A DNA stretch of 56,872 nt, from the NCBI RefSeq assembly GCF_014640075.1, contig NZ_BMGG01000003.1:10885-67756 (forward strand), written 5' to 3'. Origin of the DNA: Chelatococcus reniformis. GTDB lineage: Bacteria; Pseudomonadota; Alphaproteobacteria; Rhizobiales; Beijerinckiaceae. Shown here in pieces: positions 34,117 through 42,443 of the stretch. A program made the position numbers and the translations under genes. How positions within the stretch are numbered: the first letter of the stretch is position 1; every line of letters starts with the position of its first letter. The notes beneath the pieces were generated by a model. The model was not told where the DNA came from. It worked only from the letters and a program-made list of their open reading frames with translations, and did not search any database.

Positions 34117-34508
34117 GGATCACGCTGTCGAGCATCATCGTCGACGACCAGGACAAGGCGCTGGCGTTCTATCGCGATACGCTGGGCTTCGTTCTCAAGA
34201 CGGACGTCCCGGCGGGCGGGGCGCGCTGGATCACCCTCGCCTCGCCAGAGGATCCGGACGGCGCCCAGATCTCGCTGGAGCCTAACGGCTTTCCGTTCGT
34301 GGCAACTTATCAGGCGGCGCTGAAGGCGAACGGCGTGCCGCTGACCGCCTTCGCCGCGGCGGACGTGCGGGCCGAATACGCGCGCCTCAAGGGCCTCGGC
34401 GTCACCTTTCGCAGTGAGCCGAGTAACGGCGACGCGGCGATGCCGACGACGGCGATGTTCGACGACGGCTGCGGCAATTGGATCATGATCTACGAGCCGC
34501 CGGCGTGA
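34113..34508 (+). CDS. VOC-family (glyoxalase-like) protein
   Basis: A 131-residue protein made of two beta-alpha-beta-beta-beta modules: RITLSSIIVDDQDKALAFYRDTLGF, then a second set with FAAADVRAEYARLKGLGVTFR and FDDGCGNWIMIYEP. It starts in the ATGA overlap with the ArsR gene. VOC proteins bind a metal and act on small electrophiles or antibiotics; here the usual metal positions are partly replaced (IIVDDQ at the first), so activity is uncertain. Operon-mate status suggests a role in detoxification with the SRPBCC protein. Confidence 0.85.
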   Translation: MRITLSSIIVDDQDKALAFYRDTLGFVLKTDVPAGGARWITLASPEDPDGAQISLEPNGFPFVATYQAALKANGVPLTAFAAADVRAEYARLKGLGVTFRSEPSNGDAAMPTTAMFDDGCGNWIMIYEPPA

Positions 34509-35023
34509 GCGGCGGCCGTATCAACCGTACCGGCGCCGATGAGGTGCGGACCGAGCGCCATTTCGGCGCCGCGCCGGAGCGCGTCTGGGACTATCTGGTG
34601 CGGCCGGAGTTCCGGGCGCTGTGGCTCGCCGCGGGCGAGATCGAACCGCGGATCGGCGGTCGCGTCACGCTCGTGTTCGACCATGCCGCCCTGTCCCTGC
34701 CGCCGGCCGCGGCGGCGCTGCGCTATCGCGGCGACAACCTGCACCGCGTCGTCGGCGCGGTCACCGCCTACGATCCGCCGCGGTTGCTCGCCTTCACCTG
34801 GGGTGATCACGGCGAGGTTTGCTTTACGCTCGAGGCGACAGGCAGCGGGACGCGGCTCCTTATGACCCACAACGGTCTCGTCGACTCCGCGGCGATGCGG
34901 GAGGTGGCCGGCGGCTGGCATGCGCACCTCGACATGCTGGTCGAGCGCATGGCCGAGCAGACGCCCGACGACTTCTGGGCGCGCTATGCGGTGACCAGCG
35001 GACTCTATGAAGACGGTCTTTGA
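34505..35023 (+). CDS. SRPBCC/AHSA1-type protein
   Basis: A 172-residue protein starting with GTG 34505, which overlaps the VOC stop (GTGA). The sequence ERHFGAAPERVWDYLVRPEFRALWLA is the opening of activator-of-Hsp90 (AHSA1) SRPBCC proteins, followed by GGRVTLVFDH, VTAYDPPRLLAFTW and TRLLMTHNGL. The fold has a deep hydrophobic ligand pocket. ArsR plus SRPBCC operons are common in alphaproteobacteria; the ligand is unknown. The GTG start is chosen from the overlap; no other start fits. Confidence 0.85.
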   Translation: MSGGRINRTGADEVRTERHFGAAPERVWDYLVRPEFRALWLAAGEIEPRIGGRVTLVFDHAALSLPPAAAALRYRGDNLHRVVGAVTAYDPPRLLAFTWGDHGEVCFTLEATGSGTRLLMTHNGLVDSAAMREVAGGWHAHLDMLVERMAEQTPDDFWARYAVTSGLYEDGL

Positions 35024-35301
35024 GCGCACGCGCATCAGCAGCGGCCTCGTGTGATTGATGCCGCCGCGGGGCGCGCACCGCCCGGCCCGCGGCCCGATCA
35101 GGTTGTTCCCGCAGCAGGCGGCTCTTTTGCGTTCGGCCTCGGCCGTTGATTGCCTCAGCCTCACCCCTATTTTTCGATGCATGGGTCCAGGCGTCGCGCC
35201 GCGCCGTGCGGGAAGGCTCCGCCGGGGCGGGTCAGCCCCTGGCGCGGGACGCTCGATCCGGCGCGGCATCGAACGCAACGGACCGCGCAAGGGAGGCCCG
35301 C
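35024..35301 (+). other. Intergenic region before the ArsC-like gene
   Basis: No gene is supported. The frame upstream of the ArsC-like start stays open but lacks motifs. The gap of 278 bases suggests the ArsC-like gene may have its own promoter. Confidence 0.35.
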
Positions 35302-35835
35302 ATGAAGGACGAACCCAGGCTGTTCAATGTGCTGTTTCTCTCAACGCGAAACTCCGCCCGCTCGACCATCGCGGAGTGCATCCTGAACCGGCTCGGCGCG
35401 GGCCGCTTCAGGGCCTATTCGGCCGGGAGCCAGGCGGCCTGGCAGATCCGGCCCGAGACGCTGTCGCTGCTGAAGAGTCTCAACTACGACGTGAGCGCGC
35501 TTCGCTCGAAGAGTTGGGGCGAGTTCGCCGAGCCGGGCGCGCCGCATCTCGATTTCGTCTTCACGGTCTGCGACGACGCGGCGGGGGAAGAGTGCCCCTA
35601 TTGGCCCGGCCAGCCGATGACGGCCCACTGGGGGATTCCGGATCCGGCCCGGGAGACCGGTAGCCCCTCGCAGGTCGGCCTCGCCTTCGCCGACGCCCAC
35701 CGGATGCTCAACGACCGCATCTCGGTGTTCGCCGCGCTGCCGTTTCGCACACTCGACACCCTTGCCCTCAAGCGCCGGCTCGACGAGATCGGGCAGTCCG
35801 AAGAGGCGAAGGCGGCGTCCGCGTCGGCGGTCTGA
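35302..35835 (+). CDS. ArsC-like low-molecular-weight phosphatase fold, catalytic Cys replaced by Ser
   Basis: A 177-residue protein of the thioredoxin-coupled arsenate reductase/LMW-phosphatase family. The P-loop, normally CTxNSARS, reads LFLSTRNSARS: the nucleophile position is Ser14 (codon TCA) and the following Gly-type position is Arg16, while Arg20 remains. The rest is family-typical: FTVCDDAAGEECPYWPGQPMTAHWG and PDPARETGS. Without the Cys it should not reduce arsenate or dephosphorylate by the known chemistry. It may have become a binding or regulatory protein, or it may be decaying. It lies on the same strand as the ArsR-VOC-SRPBCC operon, 278 bases on. Confidence 0.85.
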   Translation: MKDEPRLFNVLFLSTRNSARSTIAECILNRLGAGRFRAYSAGSQAAWQIRPETLSLLKSLNYDVSALRSKSWGEFAEPGAPHLDFVFTVCDDAAGEECPYWPGQPMTAHWGIPDPARETGSPSQVGLAFADAHRMLNDRISVFAALPFRTLDTLALKRRLDEIGQSEEAKAASASAV

Positions 35836-35912
35836 GGCGTGTCGGCCCGCTCCCGTGCGACCGAGGGTGCCCTGCGGCTTCCGGGCCGCCCCACCATGCC
35901 CGGGGATTTGAG

Positions 35913-36022
35913 CATTTTCGCAATTGGATGAGCATCATCCGATTGCCAGGAAATACTCCACCTATTGGATCTGGAGCGCGTCCTTCCAACCCGCCGGTTC
36001 CACCCGATCGGAACGCGTTCTA
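35913..36022. repeat. Diverged palindromic repeat overlapping a methyltransferase 3' end
   Basis: On the minus strand it runs from CTAGAACGCGTTCCGATCGG to GAAAATGCTC. Its layout (variable arm, GTGGAACCGG core, then hairpins) parallels the close copies at 29.4, 33.5 and 50.7 kb, but the sequence is a separate subfamily. A hairpin of AATCGGATGA with TCATCCAATT lies near its end, framed by GAGTATTT and GAAAATGCTC. It supplies the last residues and the stop of the methyltransferase gene. Confidence 0.6.
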
Positions 36023-36870
36023 GCATCACGTCGAAAGTAGACGCCTTCCAAACCCGGCAACGCTCGTTCCGGATGAAACGGGATTTCGACCGTGATCTCC
36101 GGCACGTGCCAGGCGTCGTGAAGGCGGTAACCGTGCGCCTCGAAGTAGCTCATGAACTTTCGACGATTGAAGAGGCGGTAAGGGCAGGCAGTCGTCACAT
36201 GGCTCTGGACTGTCCAGACGTCATCATCGTCGATGAGCGGCACCTTGTTGATCAACACATGCTCCGGCAGCGCCTTCATCGATTCCAGAATGCCAGGTCC
36301 CGTTTCGCCCAGGGGATCCGGCATGTATTGGATAGCGCCGAGCGCAAGCAGGATGTCGCTGTCCGGCGCCTCTGCAAGATGCGATCCGAAGCTGATGGTT
36401 TTCGACTGGAGCGCCTCGTGCCGTGCCCGGCCGCGCACGATCATTTCCGGCATGTCCACCACGTGCCACAGCACCGGCATGTCCAGCAGCCCGTACCGCG
36501 TACAGGTCTCGTAGAACGTTCCGCCGGCGCCGCCCAGATCGATGATCGTATCGCCGGGCCGCAGCAGCTTTGTGAGCCACAGCATGACGGCGAACTGCGA
36601 CGTCTGAAGGCTCTTGGACAGCTCGGGTCCGGACCTCGACTGGTCCTCATCGCCGACAAGGACCTTGGCCAGCGCCTCGTCGTCCCAGCCGACTTTCTTC
36701 ATGCTGGCGGCAAACGCCTCCGCCTCGCCATGGCTTTGGTGTAGCCCCTGGAACAAGTTCATGCGCCTCGACCAAACAGCCCGGGCATAAAGGCTCTGAG
36801 CAAACGGAACGGCGCCCACCCACGTACCAAGGGCGCTATGCATCAAGAGGGCTCTGATAAGCTTGTTCAT
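35962..36870 (-). CDS. SAM-dependent methyltransferase, TIGR04325-like
   Basis: A 302-residue protein starting at ATG 36870. The SAM-binding loop is DTIIDLGGAGGTFYETCTRY, with HVVDMPEMIVRGRA as the acidic motif and SDILLALGAIQYMPDP as the post-I motif. An N-terminal helical segment (SLQTSQFAVMLWLTKLL) and the C-terminal GYRLHDAWHVPEITVEIP fit the putative methyltransferase family TIGR04325. The acceptor is unknown. The last 18-19 residues (RTRSDRVEPAGWKDALQIQ) are encoded by a palindromic repeat. The cupin/JmjC gene precedes it by 124 bases on the same strand, so both may act on one product. Confidence 0.75.
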   Translation of the reverse strand: MNKLIRALLMHSALGTWVGAVPFAQSLYARAVWSRRMNLFQGLHQSHGEAEAFAASMKKVGWDDEALAKVLVGDEDQSRSGPELSKSLQTSQFAVMLWLTKLLRPGDTIIDLGGAGGTFYETCTRYGLLDMPVLWHVVDMPEMIVRGRARHEALQSKTISFGSHLAEAPDSDILLALGAIQYMPDPLGETGPGILESMKALPEHVLINKVPLIDDDDVWTVQSHVTTACPYRLFNRRKFMSYFEAHGYRLHDAWHVPEITVEIPFHPERALPGLEGVYFRRDARTRSDRVEPAGWKDALQIQ

Positions 36871-36994
36871 GGAAACCAATCAACAACCGTGTGAGTGTTC
36901 TGGAAACCCGCCGGGGATCGGCGTTGCATGAGGCGGCCGGCAAGGCGGCGCGGCCGCCGCTCAACGGATACCACGCGCCCGCAGGATGGCGCGG

Positions 36995-37996
36995 TCATTT
37001 GCCGGCACGCCCGAGCAGCCGTCTCGCCACGTTGAGCGGCGCCTTAAGGCGGGTCATGGGCGCAAACACGACGTCCCCGTAGTTTTTTGGGTGGCGATGT
37101 TCGAGGGGCCGAAGCAGACTGGTCTTCATCCAGTCACGGGCGGGCGATCGTCCGGGCGGCAACGGCTTCAGCCCGATCATGCGAAGGATGAAGTTGGCCT
37201 GATAGACACGGGCACGATCCTCCAGCGCCCTCATGCAGAAGCCGACGCTTACGCTGACAGAAATGTTGTCGGCATTCCTGACCCAGTGAGGTGCCAGGGG
37301 CGGATGGTGTACCACGGTGCCCGGCGTGAGCCGATAGACCGTGCCGCGCTCCTGCAGGTCCTCCCTGTAGTTCGCGGCCTCCGCATTGCCGTTGTAGAAG
37401 CGCTCGACCTCCCGGTCGGGTACGAGCTCGCGGTCGGTCCCATCGAACAAGCACACGTCCTTCTCGCCCTGCACCTGGAAGAGAAAGTTGGATTCGTGAT
37501 CGATGTGGAACGGTGTCGCGATTTTCGGAGAAGCAAGGAAGAGAGTCATCGTGGGCCAGGTTATGTCGCGCTTGAGCGGGGTCCCGGAGAGCGCTTCAAT
37601 TTCATCGATGATGCTAGTCAGCATCTCCCCATACTCGGGATCGAAGTCCTGCGTTCTTGTCAGTTTGATCCATGATCCCGACTCGCCGAGCCGCTCGACG
37701 GTCTCAGCAAGCCTTTGCTCCTCCGGCAGGGCGGTGAATTTTGAGTCGACGGATGCGCGCCTGAAGTTCAGCGCAGAGAAATTCGCCGCCGTTCCGCCGG
37801 CGATCATTCGCTTTGCCAACTGCACGAGGCGCGGAATCTCGAACAGCCCGCCGCCATTGAGCGAATGATTAAACTTGAAGGATTTTCTATTGAAGTTACT
37901 TCTAAAAATATCTCGGTTTACCTCTAAGAGGGTGTCGAGAGTTCGAGATATGGAATAGTCAGTATTCGGGACCTTCATCGAGCCGATCGCCGTCAT
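36995..37996 (-). CDS. Cupin-like / JmjC-type Fe(II)-dependent oxygenase candidate
   Basis: A 333-residue protein with GGGGGAGGA ahead of ATG 37996. The metal-binding facial triad is visible: HIDHESNFLFQVQGEKDVCLF gives His-x-Asp near residue 165, and the distal His lies in TVVHHPPLAPHWVRN near residue 233. This is the cupin-like JmjC group, which includes protein and peptide hydroxylases using 2-oxoglutarate. The first 45 codons (37860-37980) are notably AT-rich, unlike neighbours, suggesting transfer. Followed by a methyltransferase gene. Substrate unknown; a role in modifying a peptide, protein or surface glycan is inference. Confidence 0.75.
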   Translation of the reverse strand: MTAIGSMKVPNTDYSISRTLDTLLEVNRDIFRSNFNRKSFKFNHSLNGGGLFEIPRLVQLAKRMIAGGTAANFSALNFRRASVDSKFTALPEEQRLAETVERLGESGSWIKLTRTQDFDPEYGEMLTSIIDEIEALSGTPLKRDITWPTMTLFLASPKIATPFHIDHESNFLFQVQGEKDVCLFDGTDRELVPDREVERFYNGNAEAANYREDLQERGTVYRLTPGTVVHHPPLAPHWVRNADNISVSVSVGFCMRALEDRARVYQANFILRMIGLKPLPPGRSPARDWMKTSLLRPLEHRHPKNYGDVVFAPMTRLKAPLNVARRLLGRAGK

Positions 37997-38532
37997 GGCG
38001 CAATCCTCCCCCGATTGGCGGCCGATGGATGAACGCGTTGCGCGGGGGCTTATCGCGCATCCGGGCCGGCGCCATTAGTACGCCTGCTGGCCGGCGCGAC
38101 ATATCAACCGGCGCCGGGCAAACCTCATCCTTTAGAAGGTGCGCGTGCACGCAATTCGGCGGATGCGTCGCCGCTCCGCTGGCCCAGCCGGCGGGATCGG
38201 CGCCATTCGGTCCGAACGGACGGGGGTCGCATGGGCAACTCGCGGCGCCCGATCCTTAGTCGCTCGGCTCCCAAACTTTGTGCATTCGCGTCGCCAATTT
38301 GAGCATGCAGTTTGTGAAAATTGCATGCAATCTCTGCATCGGAAGGTCGGACCGCTGCACGGCGGGACGGCCTTGAGACGCTCAGCTGGCTCTCGCCAGC
38401 TGTTCCACAGGGCTGCGTACCCCACGATACCGGGCCGCCTGAGCGTGCCGCATCCGCCGCGCGGCCGGCCCGCCGTTTGCAGAGTGCGGCTGCCGGCCGT
38501 CCGGCACCGTTTGAATTGGACGAGGGCTTCCG
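37997..38532. other. Divergent regulatory region, 536 bp
   Basis: This separates the cupin/JmjC gene (minus) from the BMP importer operon (plus). No gene is supported. It contains GCATGC (38303) and the perfect palindrome TTGCATGCAA (38321-38330) in an AT-richer stretch about 200 bases before the importer start, a plausible operator. Confidence 0.4.
38321..38330. promoter_or_regulatory. TTGCATGCAA palindrome upstream of the importer operon
   Basis: A perfect 10-bp palindrome with a second GCATGC 18 bases to its left, inside the only AT-rich part of the divergent region. It may be a binding site for a dimeric regulator of the biuret/BMP operon. The regulator is unknown. Confidence 0.3.
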
Positions 38533-39654
38533 ATGATCAAGGCGTCGCACACGATCACCCGCCGCTCGCTGCTGAAGACCTCCGCCGCCGGCGCTGCGTT
38601 CGGAGCCGTCGGCCTGCCCCTCACCTACCGGCCGGCGCGCGCAGCGGCGACCACGGTGGGCTTCATCTATGTCGGGCCCAAGGACGACTACGGATACAAT
38701 CAGGCCCATGCCGAGGGGGCCGCGGCCGTCAAGGGCCTGTCTGGACTGACGGTCGTTGAAGAAGAAAACGTGCCGGAGACCGTCGATGTCCAGAAGACGA
38801 TGGAATCGATGATCAATCTCGACGGCGCGTCGCTCGTATTTCCGACGTCGTTCGGGTATTTCGATCCGCATATGCTCGCCATGGCCAAGAAATTTCCCAA
38901 CGTCCAGTTCCGTCATTGCGGCGGGCTGTGGGACAAATCAAAGCATCCAGCGAACACAGGCTCCTATTTCGGCTACATCGGTATGGGTCAATACTTGAAT
39001 GGTATTGTGGCCGGCCATGCCAGCAAGTCGAAGAAGATCGGCTTCGTGGCAGCCAAGCCGATTCCGCAGGTGCTGATGAACATCAACTCGTTCCTGCTCG
39101 GTGCCCGTGCCGTCGATCCCACCATCGTCTGCCAGGTCATCTTCACCGGCGAATGGTCCCTTGCCGTCAAGGAGGCGGAGGCGACCAATGCACTCGTCGA
39201 CGGCGGCGTCGATGTCGTCACCTGCCACGTGGATGGGCCGAAGGTGGTGGTGCAGACGGCGGCCGGCCGGGGTGCGTATGTCTGCGGCTACCATGCCAAC
39301 CAGAGCCCGTTGGCGCCCGACAAATATCTCACCGGTGCCGAATGGAACTGGGCGACGGTCTACACCGGTTTCGCCAAGAAGATGCTCGCAGGCGAGCCGC
39401 TCGACAATTTCGTCCGCGGCGGCATTGCCGAGGGATTCGTGAAGATGAGCCCGCTTGGCCCGGCTGTTGGCGAAGCCGCTCGCAAGCAGTTCGACGCGGC
39501 GCTGGCCGAAATGAAGACGGGCGGATTCGCTGCGATCAAGGGACCGCTCAAGAGCAACAAGGGCGATCAGGTGGTGGCGGCGGGCCAAGCGCTGCCGGAG
39601 ACGGCGATCGAGCTGGAGAGCATGAACTACCTCGTCGAGGGTGTTCAAGGCTGA
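38533..39654 (+). CDS. BMP-family ABC importer substrate-binding protein (Tat-exported)
   Basis: A 373-residue protein with a Tat signal: TITRRSLLKTSAAGAAFGAVG, twin Arg at 10-11, cleaved after ARAA. The mature part is the BMP/PnrA-like binding fold: TVGFIYVGPKDDYGYNQAHA, FPTSFGYFDPHMLAMAKKFPNVQFRHC, SYFGYIGMGQYLNGIVAGHAS, and VDVVTCHVDGPKVVVQTAA. BMP proteins classically bind nucleosides. Genes for two permeases, a hydrolase and the ATPase follow at tight spacing. Because a biuret hydrolase sits inside the operon, the ligand may be biuret or a related ureide instead; that is inference. Confidence 0.9.
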   Translation: MIKASHTITRRSLLKTSAAGAAFGAVGLPLTYRPARAAATTVGFIYVGPKDDYGYNQAHAEGAAAVKGLSGLTVVEEENVPETVDVQKTMESMINLDGASLVFPTSFGYFDPHMLAMAKKFPNVQFRHCGGLWDKSKHPANTGSYFGYIGMGQYLNGIVAGHASKSKKIGFVAAKPIPQVLMNINSFLLGARAVDPTIVCQVIFTGEWSLAVKEAEATNALVDGGVDVVTCHVDGPKVVVQTAAGRGAYVCGYHANQSPLAPDKYLTGAEWNWATVYTGFAKKMLAGEPLDNFVRGGIAEGFVKMSPLGPAVGEAARKQFDAALAEMKTGGFAAIKGPLKSNKGDQVVAAGQALPETAIELESMNYLVEGVQG

Positions 39655-39668
39655 GCCCGGGTCGTTCC

Positions 39669-40787
39669 GTGACCGCCGCCTCGACAACTTCGGCGCCCGC
39701 CCTCGCCGCGCCCCCGACCGGGGGCACCCTGGAAACCCTCGCTCGGCGCGCCGAGAGCCTGGTCATCCCGCTCGGCGCCCTCCTCGTCGGTCTCGGGCTC
39801 TTCAGTCTGTTCCTGCTGGCGCTCGGCAAGTCCCCGGCGCAATTCATCGAGCTCATGTGGCGCGGGGGCTTCGGCAGCTGGTTCTCGATCCAGAACACGC
39901 TGCTGCGCGCGGCGCCTCTCTTGCTGGCGGCCCTGTGCGTGGTGCTGCCGGCCCGTCTCGGCCTGGTCGTCATCGGCGGCGAAGGCGCCATCGTGCTCGG
40001 CGGCGTCGCCGCCGCCGCGGCCGGCCACTGGGTTGCAGGTCTGCCCCCCGTTGCCGTCATTGTCGCCATGGCACTCGCCGCGATGGCCATCGGCGGCCTC
40101 TGGATCGGCGCGATCGGCGCGCTGCGCCACTATCGCGCGGTCAACGAGACGATCTCCAGCCTGCTCATGGCCTACATCGCCATCGCGCTGATGAACCATC
40201 TCGTCGAAGGCCCGTTGCGCGATCCAGCCTCGCTCAACAAGCCGTCCACCATCCCCCTCACCGCGGCCGGCCGCCTCGGCGCGGTGCCCGGCACAGACGT
40301 GCACTGGGGCATTGTGGTGGGCGTCGTCGCCTGTCTCGCCTGCTGGCTGCTGATCGAGAAAACACGCTGGGGCTTTGCCGCCCGCGTCGCCGGCGGCAAT
40401 GTGCGCGCCGCCCAGATCCAGGGGCTCGCGGTCGGGCCGTTGATCATCGGCTTCTGTGCCCTGGCGGGCGCTCTGGCCGGGCTCGCCGGCATGATCGAGG
40501 TGGCGGCCGTGCACGGCAATGCCAACGCCTCGCTCGCTGCCGGCTATGGCTACACCGGCATCCTCGTCGCCTTCCTGGCGCGCCAAAGCCCGCTCGGCGT
40601 CATTCCGGTATCGCTGCTGCTCGGCGGCATCGCCGCCGCCGGCGGCCTGGTGCAACGGCGCATGGGGCTGCCCGACGCGACCATCCTGGTGCTGCAAGGC
40701 ATGCTGTTCATCCTCGTGCTGCTCAGCGACACGCTTTACGGCCGCTTCAAGATCTTCAACCCCGATCGCTGGGGGCGGGCGCCATGA
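39669..40787 (+). CDS. BMP-type ABC importer permease 1
   Basis: A 372-residue membrane protein taken to start at GTG 39669, fourteen bases after the binding-protein stop. It has about nine hydrophobic segments, including VIPLGALLVGLGLFSLFLLAL, LLLAALCVVLPARLGLVVIGGEG and the loop RHYRAVNETISSLLMAYIAI, whose NETIxSLLMxYIA is typical of nucleoside/BMP permeases of the YufP type. The C-terminus LYGRFKIF is also typical. Its TGA overlaps the next ATG (ATGA), so both permeases are made together. Confidence 0.88.
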   Translation: MTAASTTSAPALAAPPTGGTLETLARRAESLVIPLGALLVGLGLFSLFLLALGKSPAQFIELMWRGGFGSWFSIQNTLLRAAPLLLAALCVVLPARLGLVVIGGEGAIVLGGVAAAAAGHWVAGLPPVAVIVAMALAAMAIGGLWIGAIGALRHYRAVNETISSLLMAYIAIALMNHLVEGPLRDPASLNKPSTIPLTAAGRLGAVPGTDVHWGIVVGVVACLACWLLIEKTRWGFAARVAGGNVRAAQIQGLAVGPLIIGFCALAGALAGLAGMIEVAAVHGNANASLAAGYGYTGILVAFLARQSPLGVIPVSLLLGGIAAAGGLVQRRMGLPDATILVLQGMLFILVLLSDTLYGRFKIFNPDRWGRAP

Positions 40788-41710
40788 CGATGAGCGACAT
40801 CGGTCTCTGGAGCGTTCCGCTCGCCATGCTCGGAGGCGCCATCCGGGTCTCCACGCCGTTCATCTTCGTCAGCTTGGGCGAAGCCATCACCGAGCGGTCG
40901 GGCCGCATCAACCTGGGGCTGGAGGGCACCCTGGTGTTCGGCGCCATGGCGGCCTACGCCGTGGCGGTCGAGACGGGGTCGGCGTGGACGGGGGTGGTCG
41001 CCGCCATGCTGGCGGGAGCCGGATTCGGCCTGCTGCACGCCTGGATCTGCTCCTTCCCGAAGGTGAACGACATTGCCGTCGGGATCGCCCTGATGCTGTT
41101 CGGCATCGGTCTCGCCTTCTTCTTCGGCAAGCCTTACATCCAGCCCGCCGCCCCGCGCCTGCCCGCCATACCCTTCGGCGCCTGGTCGGACCTTCCGCAG
41201 ATCCAGGCAGCCCTCAGCATCAACGTGCTGTTCCTGGCCGGCATCGCGCTCGCGGTCGCCCTCTGGTGGTGCTTCAAGAACACCCGTGCCGGCCTGATCG
41301 TCCGGGTGGTCGGCGACAGTGCCGAGGCGGCACGCGCCATGGGCCTCAACCCCACCACCGTCCGCCTCATCGCCACGGCGGTGGGCGGCGCTTTCGCCGC
41401 CGTCGGCGGCGCCTATCTGTCGCTCTACTATCCCGGTAGCTGGAACGAGCGTCTGTCCTCCGGCCAGGGGCTCATGGCGGTGGCGCTGGTGATCTTCGCC
41501 CGCTGGAACCCGCTCGGCTGCCTCGCCGCCGCGCTGCTGTTCGGCGCCGCCGGCGCGCTCGGGCCGGCGCTGCAATCGGCCGGCGTCACCCAGGGCTATT
41601 ATCTCTTCTACGCGGCGCCCTACGTCCTGACGCTCGCCATCATGATCGCGACCTCGTCGCCCGGCCGTGCTCTCGCCGGGGCGCCGGGCGAGCTCTCCAT
41701 CACCCGATAA
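40784..41710 (+). CDS. BMP-type ABC importer permease 2
   Basis: A 308-residue membrane protein (ATG 40784 or 40790) of the YufQ/NupQ type, with about eight helices. Signature parts: [28 protein letters not shown] at the start, [24 protein letters not shown], and [31 protein letters not shown]. It pairs with permease 1 as a heterodimer. The hydrolase gene follows 25 bases downstream. No damage is seen. Confidence 0.9.
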   Translation: MTMSDIGLWSVPLAMLGGAIRVSTPFIFVSLGEAITERSGRINLGLEGTLVFGAMAAYAVAVETGSAWTGVVAAMLAGAGFGLLHAWICSFPKVNDIAVGIALMLFGIGLAFFFGKPYIQPAAPRLPAIPFGAWSDLPQIQAALSINVLFLAGIALAVALWWCFKNTRAGLIVRVVGDSAEAARAMGLNPTTVRLIATAVGGAFAAVGGAYLSLYYPGSWNERLSSGQGLMAVALVIFARWNPLGCLAAALLFGAAGALGPALQSAGVTQGYYLFYAAPYVLTLAIMIATSSPGRALAGAPGELSITR

Positions 41711-41735
41711 CCCCTCGCCCAGCCGGAGCTTGGCC

Positions 41736-42437
41736 ATGAATGCCCCCGCCCGCACCCCCCGGCACTACATCGAGGCCGCGCCCTACCCGTGGCCCTACAA
41801 CGGCGATCTCAGGCCCGACAACACCGTCCTGATCATCATCGACATGCAGACCGACTTCTGCGGCCCCGGCGGCTACGTCGACAGCATGGGCTACGACCTG
41901 TCGCTCACCCGCGCGCCCATCGAGCCGATCAAGGCGGTGCTCGCCACCATGCGGGACAAGGGCTACCATATCCTCCATACCCGCGAGGGCCATCGCCCGG
42001 ACCTGGCCGACCTGCCCGACAACAAGCGCTGGCGTTCGCGCCGCATCGGCGCCGGCATCGGGGATGCCGGGCCGTGCGGCCGCATCCTGGTGCGCGGCGA
42101 GCCGGGCTGGGACATCATTCCCGAGCTTTCCCCGCACGCGGGCGAGCCGGTCATCGACAAGCCCGGCAAGGGCTCGTTCTGCGCCACGGACCTCGAGCTG
42201 ATCCTGCGCCAGCGGCGCATCGAGAATATCGTGCTCACCGGCATCACCACCGACGTCTGCGTGCACACGACGATGCGGGAGGCCAACGACCGCGGCTTCG
42301 AATGCGTCATGCTGGAGGATTGCTGCGGCGCCACCGATCACGCCAACCACCTTGCAGCGATCGCCATGATCAAGATGCAGGGCGGGGTGTTCGGCGCCGT
42401 GTCGAACTCCCGGGCCCTCATCGCGCAACTGCCCTGA
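41736..42437 (+). CDS. biuH: Biuret amidohydrolase (BiuH-like cysteine hydrolase)
   Basis: A 233-residue isochorismatase-type cysteine hydrolase. Motifs and numbering follow Rhizobium BiuH as I recall it: Asp36 in [10 protein letters not shown], Lys142 in [10 protein letters not shown] and Cys175 in [16 protein letters not shown]. Long stretches such as [27 protein letters not shown] and [13 protein letters not shown] also agree. The reaction is biuret plus water to allophanate plus ammonia; ureidoacrylate amidohydrolase (RutB) is the main alternative. It sits between the second permease and the ATPase of a BMP importer, so it probably acts on what that importer brings in. No allophanate hydrolase is in the window. 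Confidence 0.85.
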   Translation: MNAPARTPRHYIEAAPYPWPYNGDLRPDNTVLIIIDMQTDFCGPGGYVDSMGYDLSLTRAPIEPIKAVLATMRDKGYHILHTREGHRPDLADLPDNKRWRSRRIGAGIGDAGPCGRILVRGEPGWDIIPELSPHAGEPVIDKPGKGSFCATDLELILRQRRIENIVLTGITTDVCVHTTMREANDRGFECVMLEDCCGATDHANHLAAIAMIKMQGGVFGAVSNSRALIAQLP

Positions 42438-42443
42438 CCTGCC

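Noticed and set aside
37959-38150. 63-codon minus-strand frame considered as a peptide precursor for the oxygenase/methyltransferase pair
   Set aside because: It overlaps the oxygenase start out of frame, lacks a leader/core layout and a ribosome binding site.
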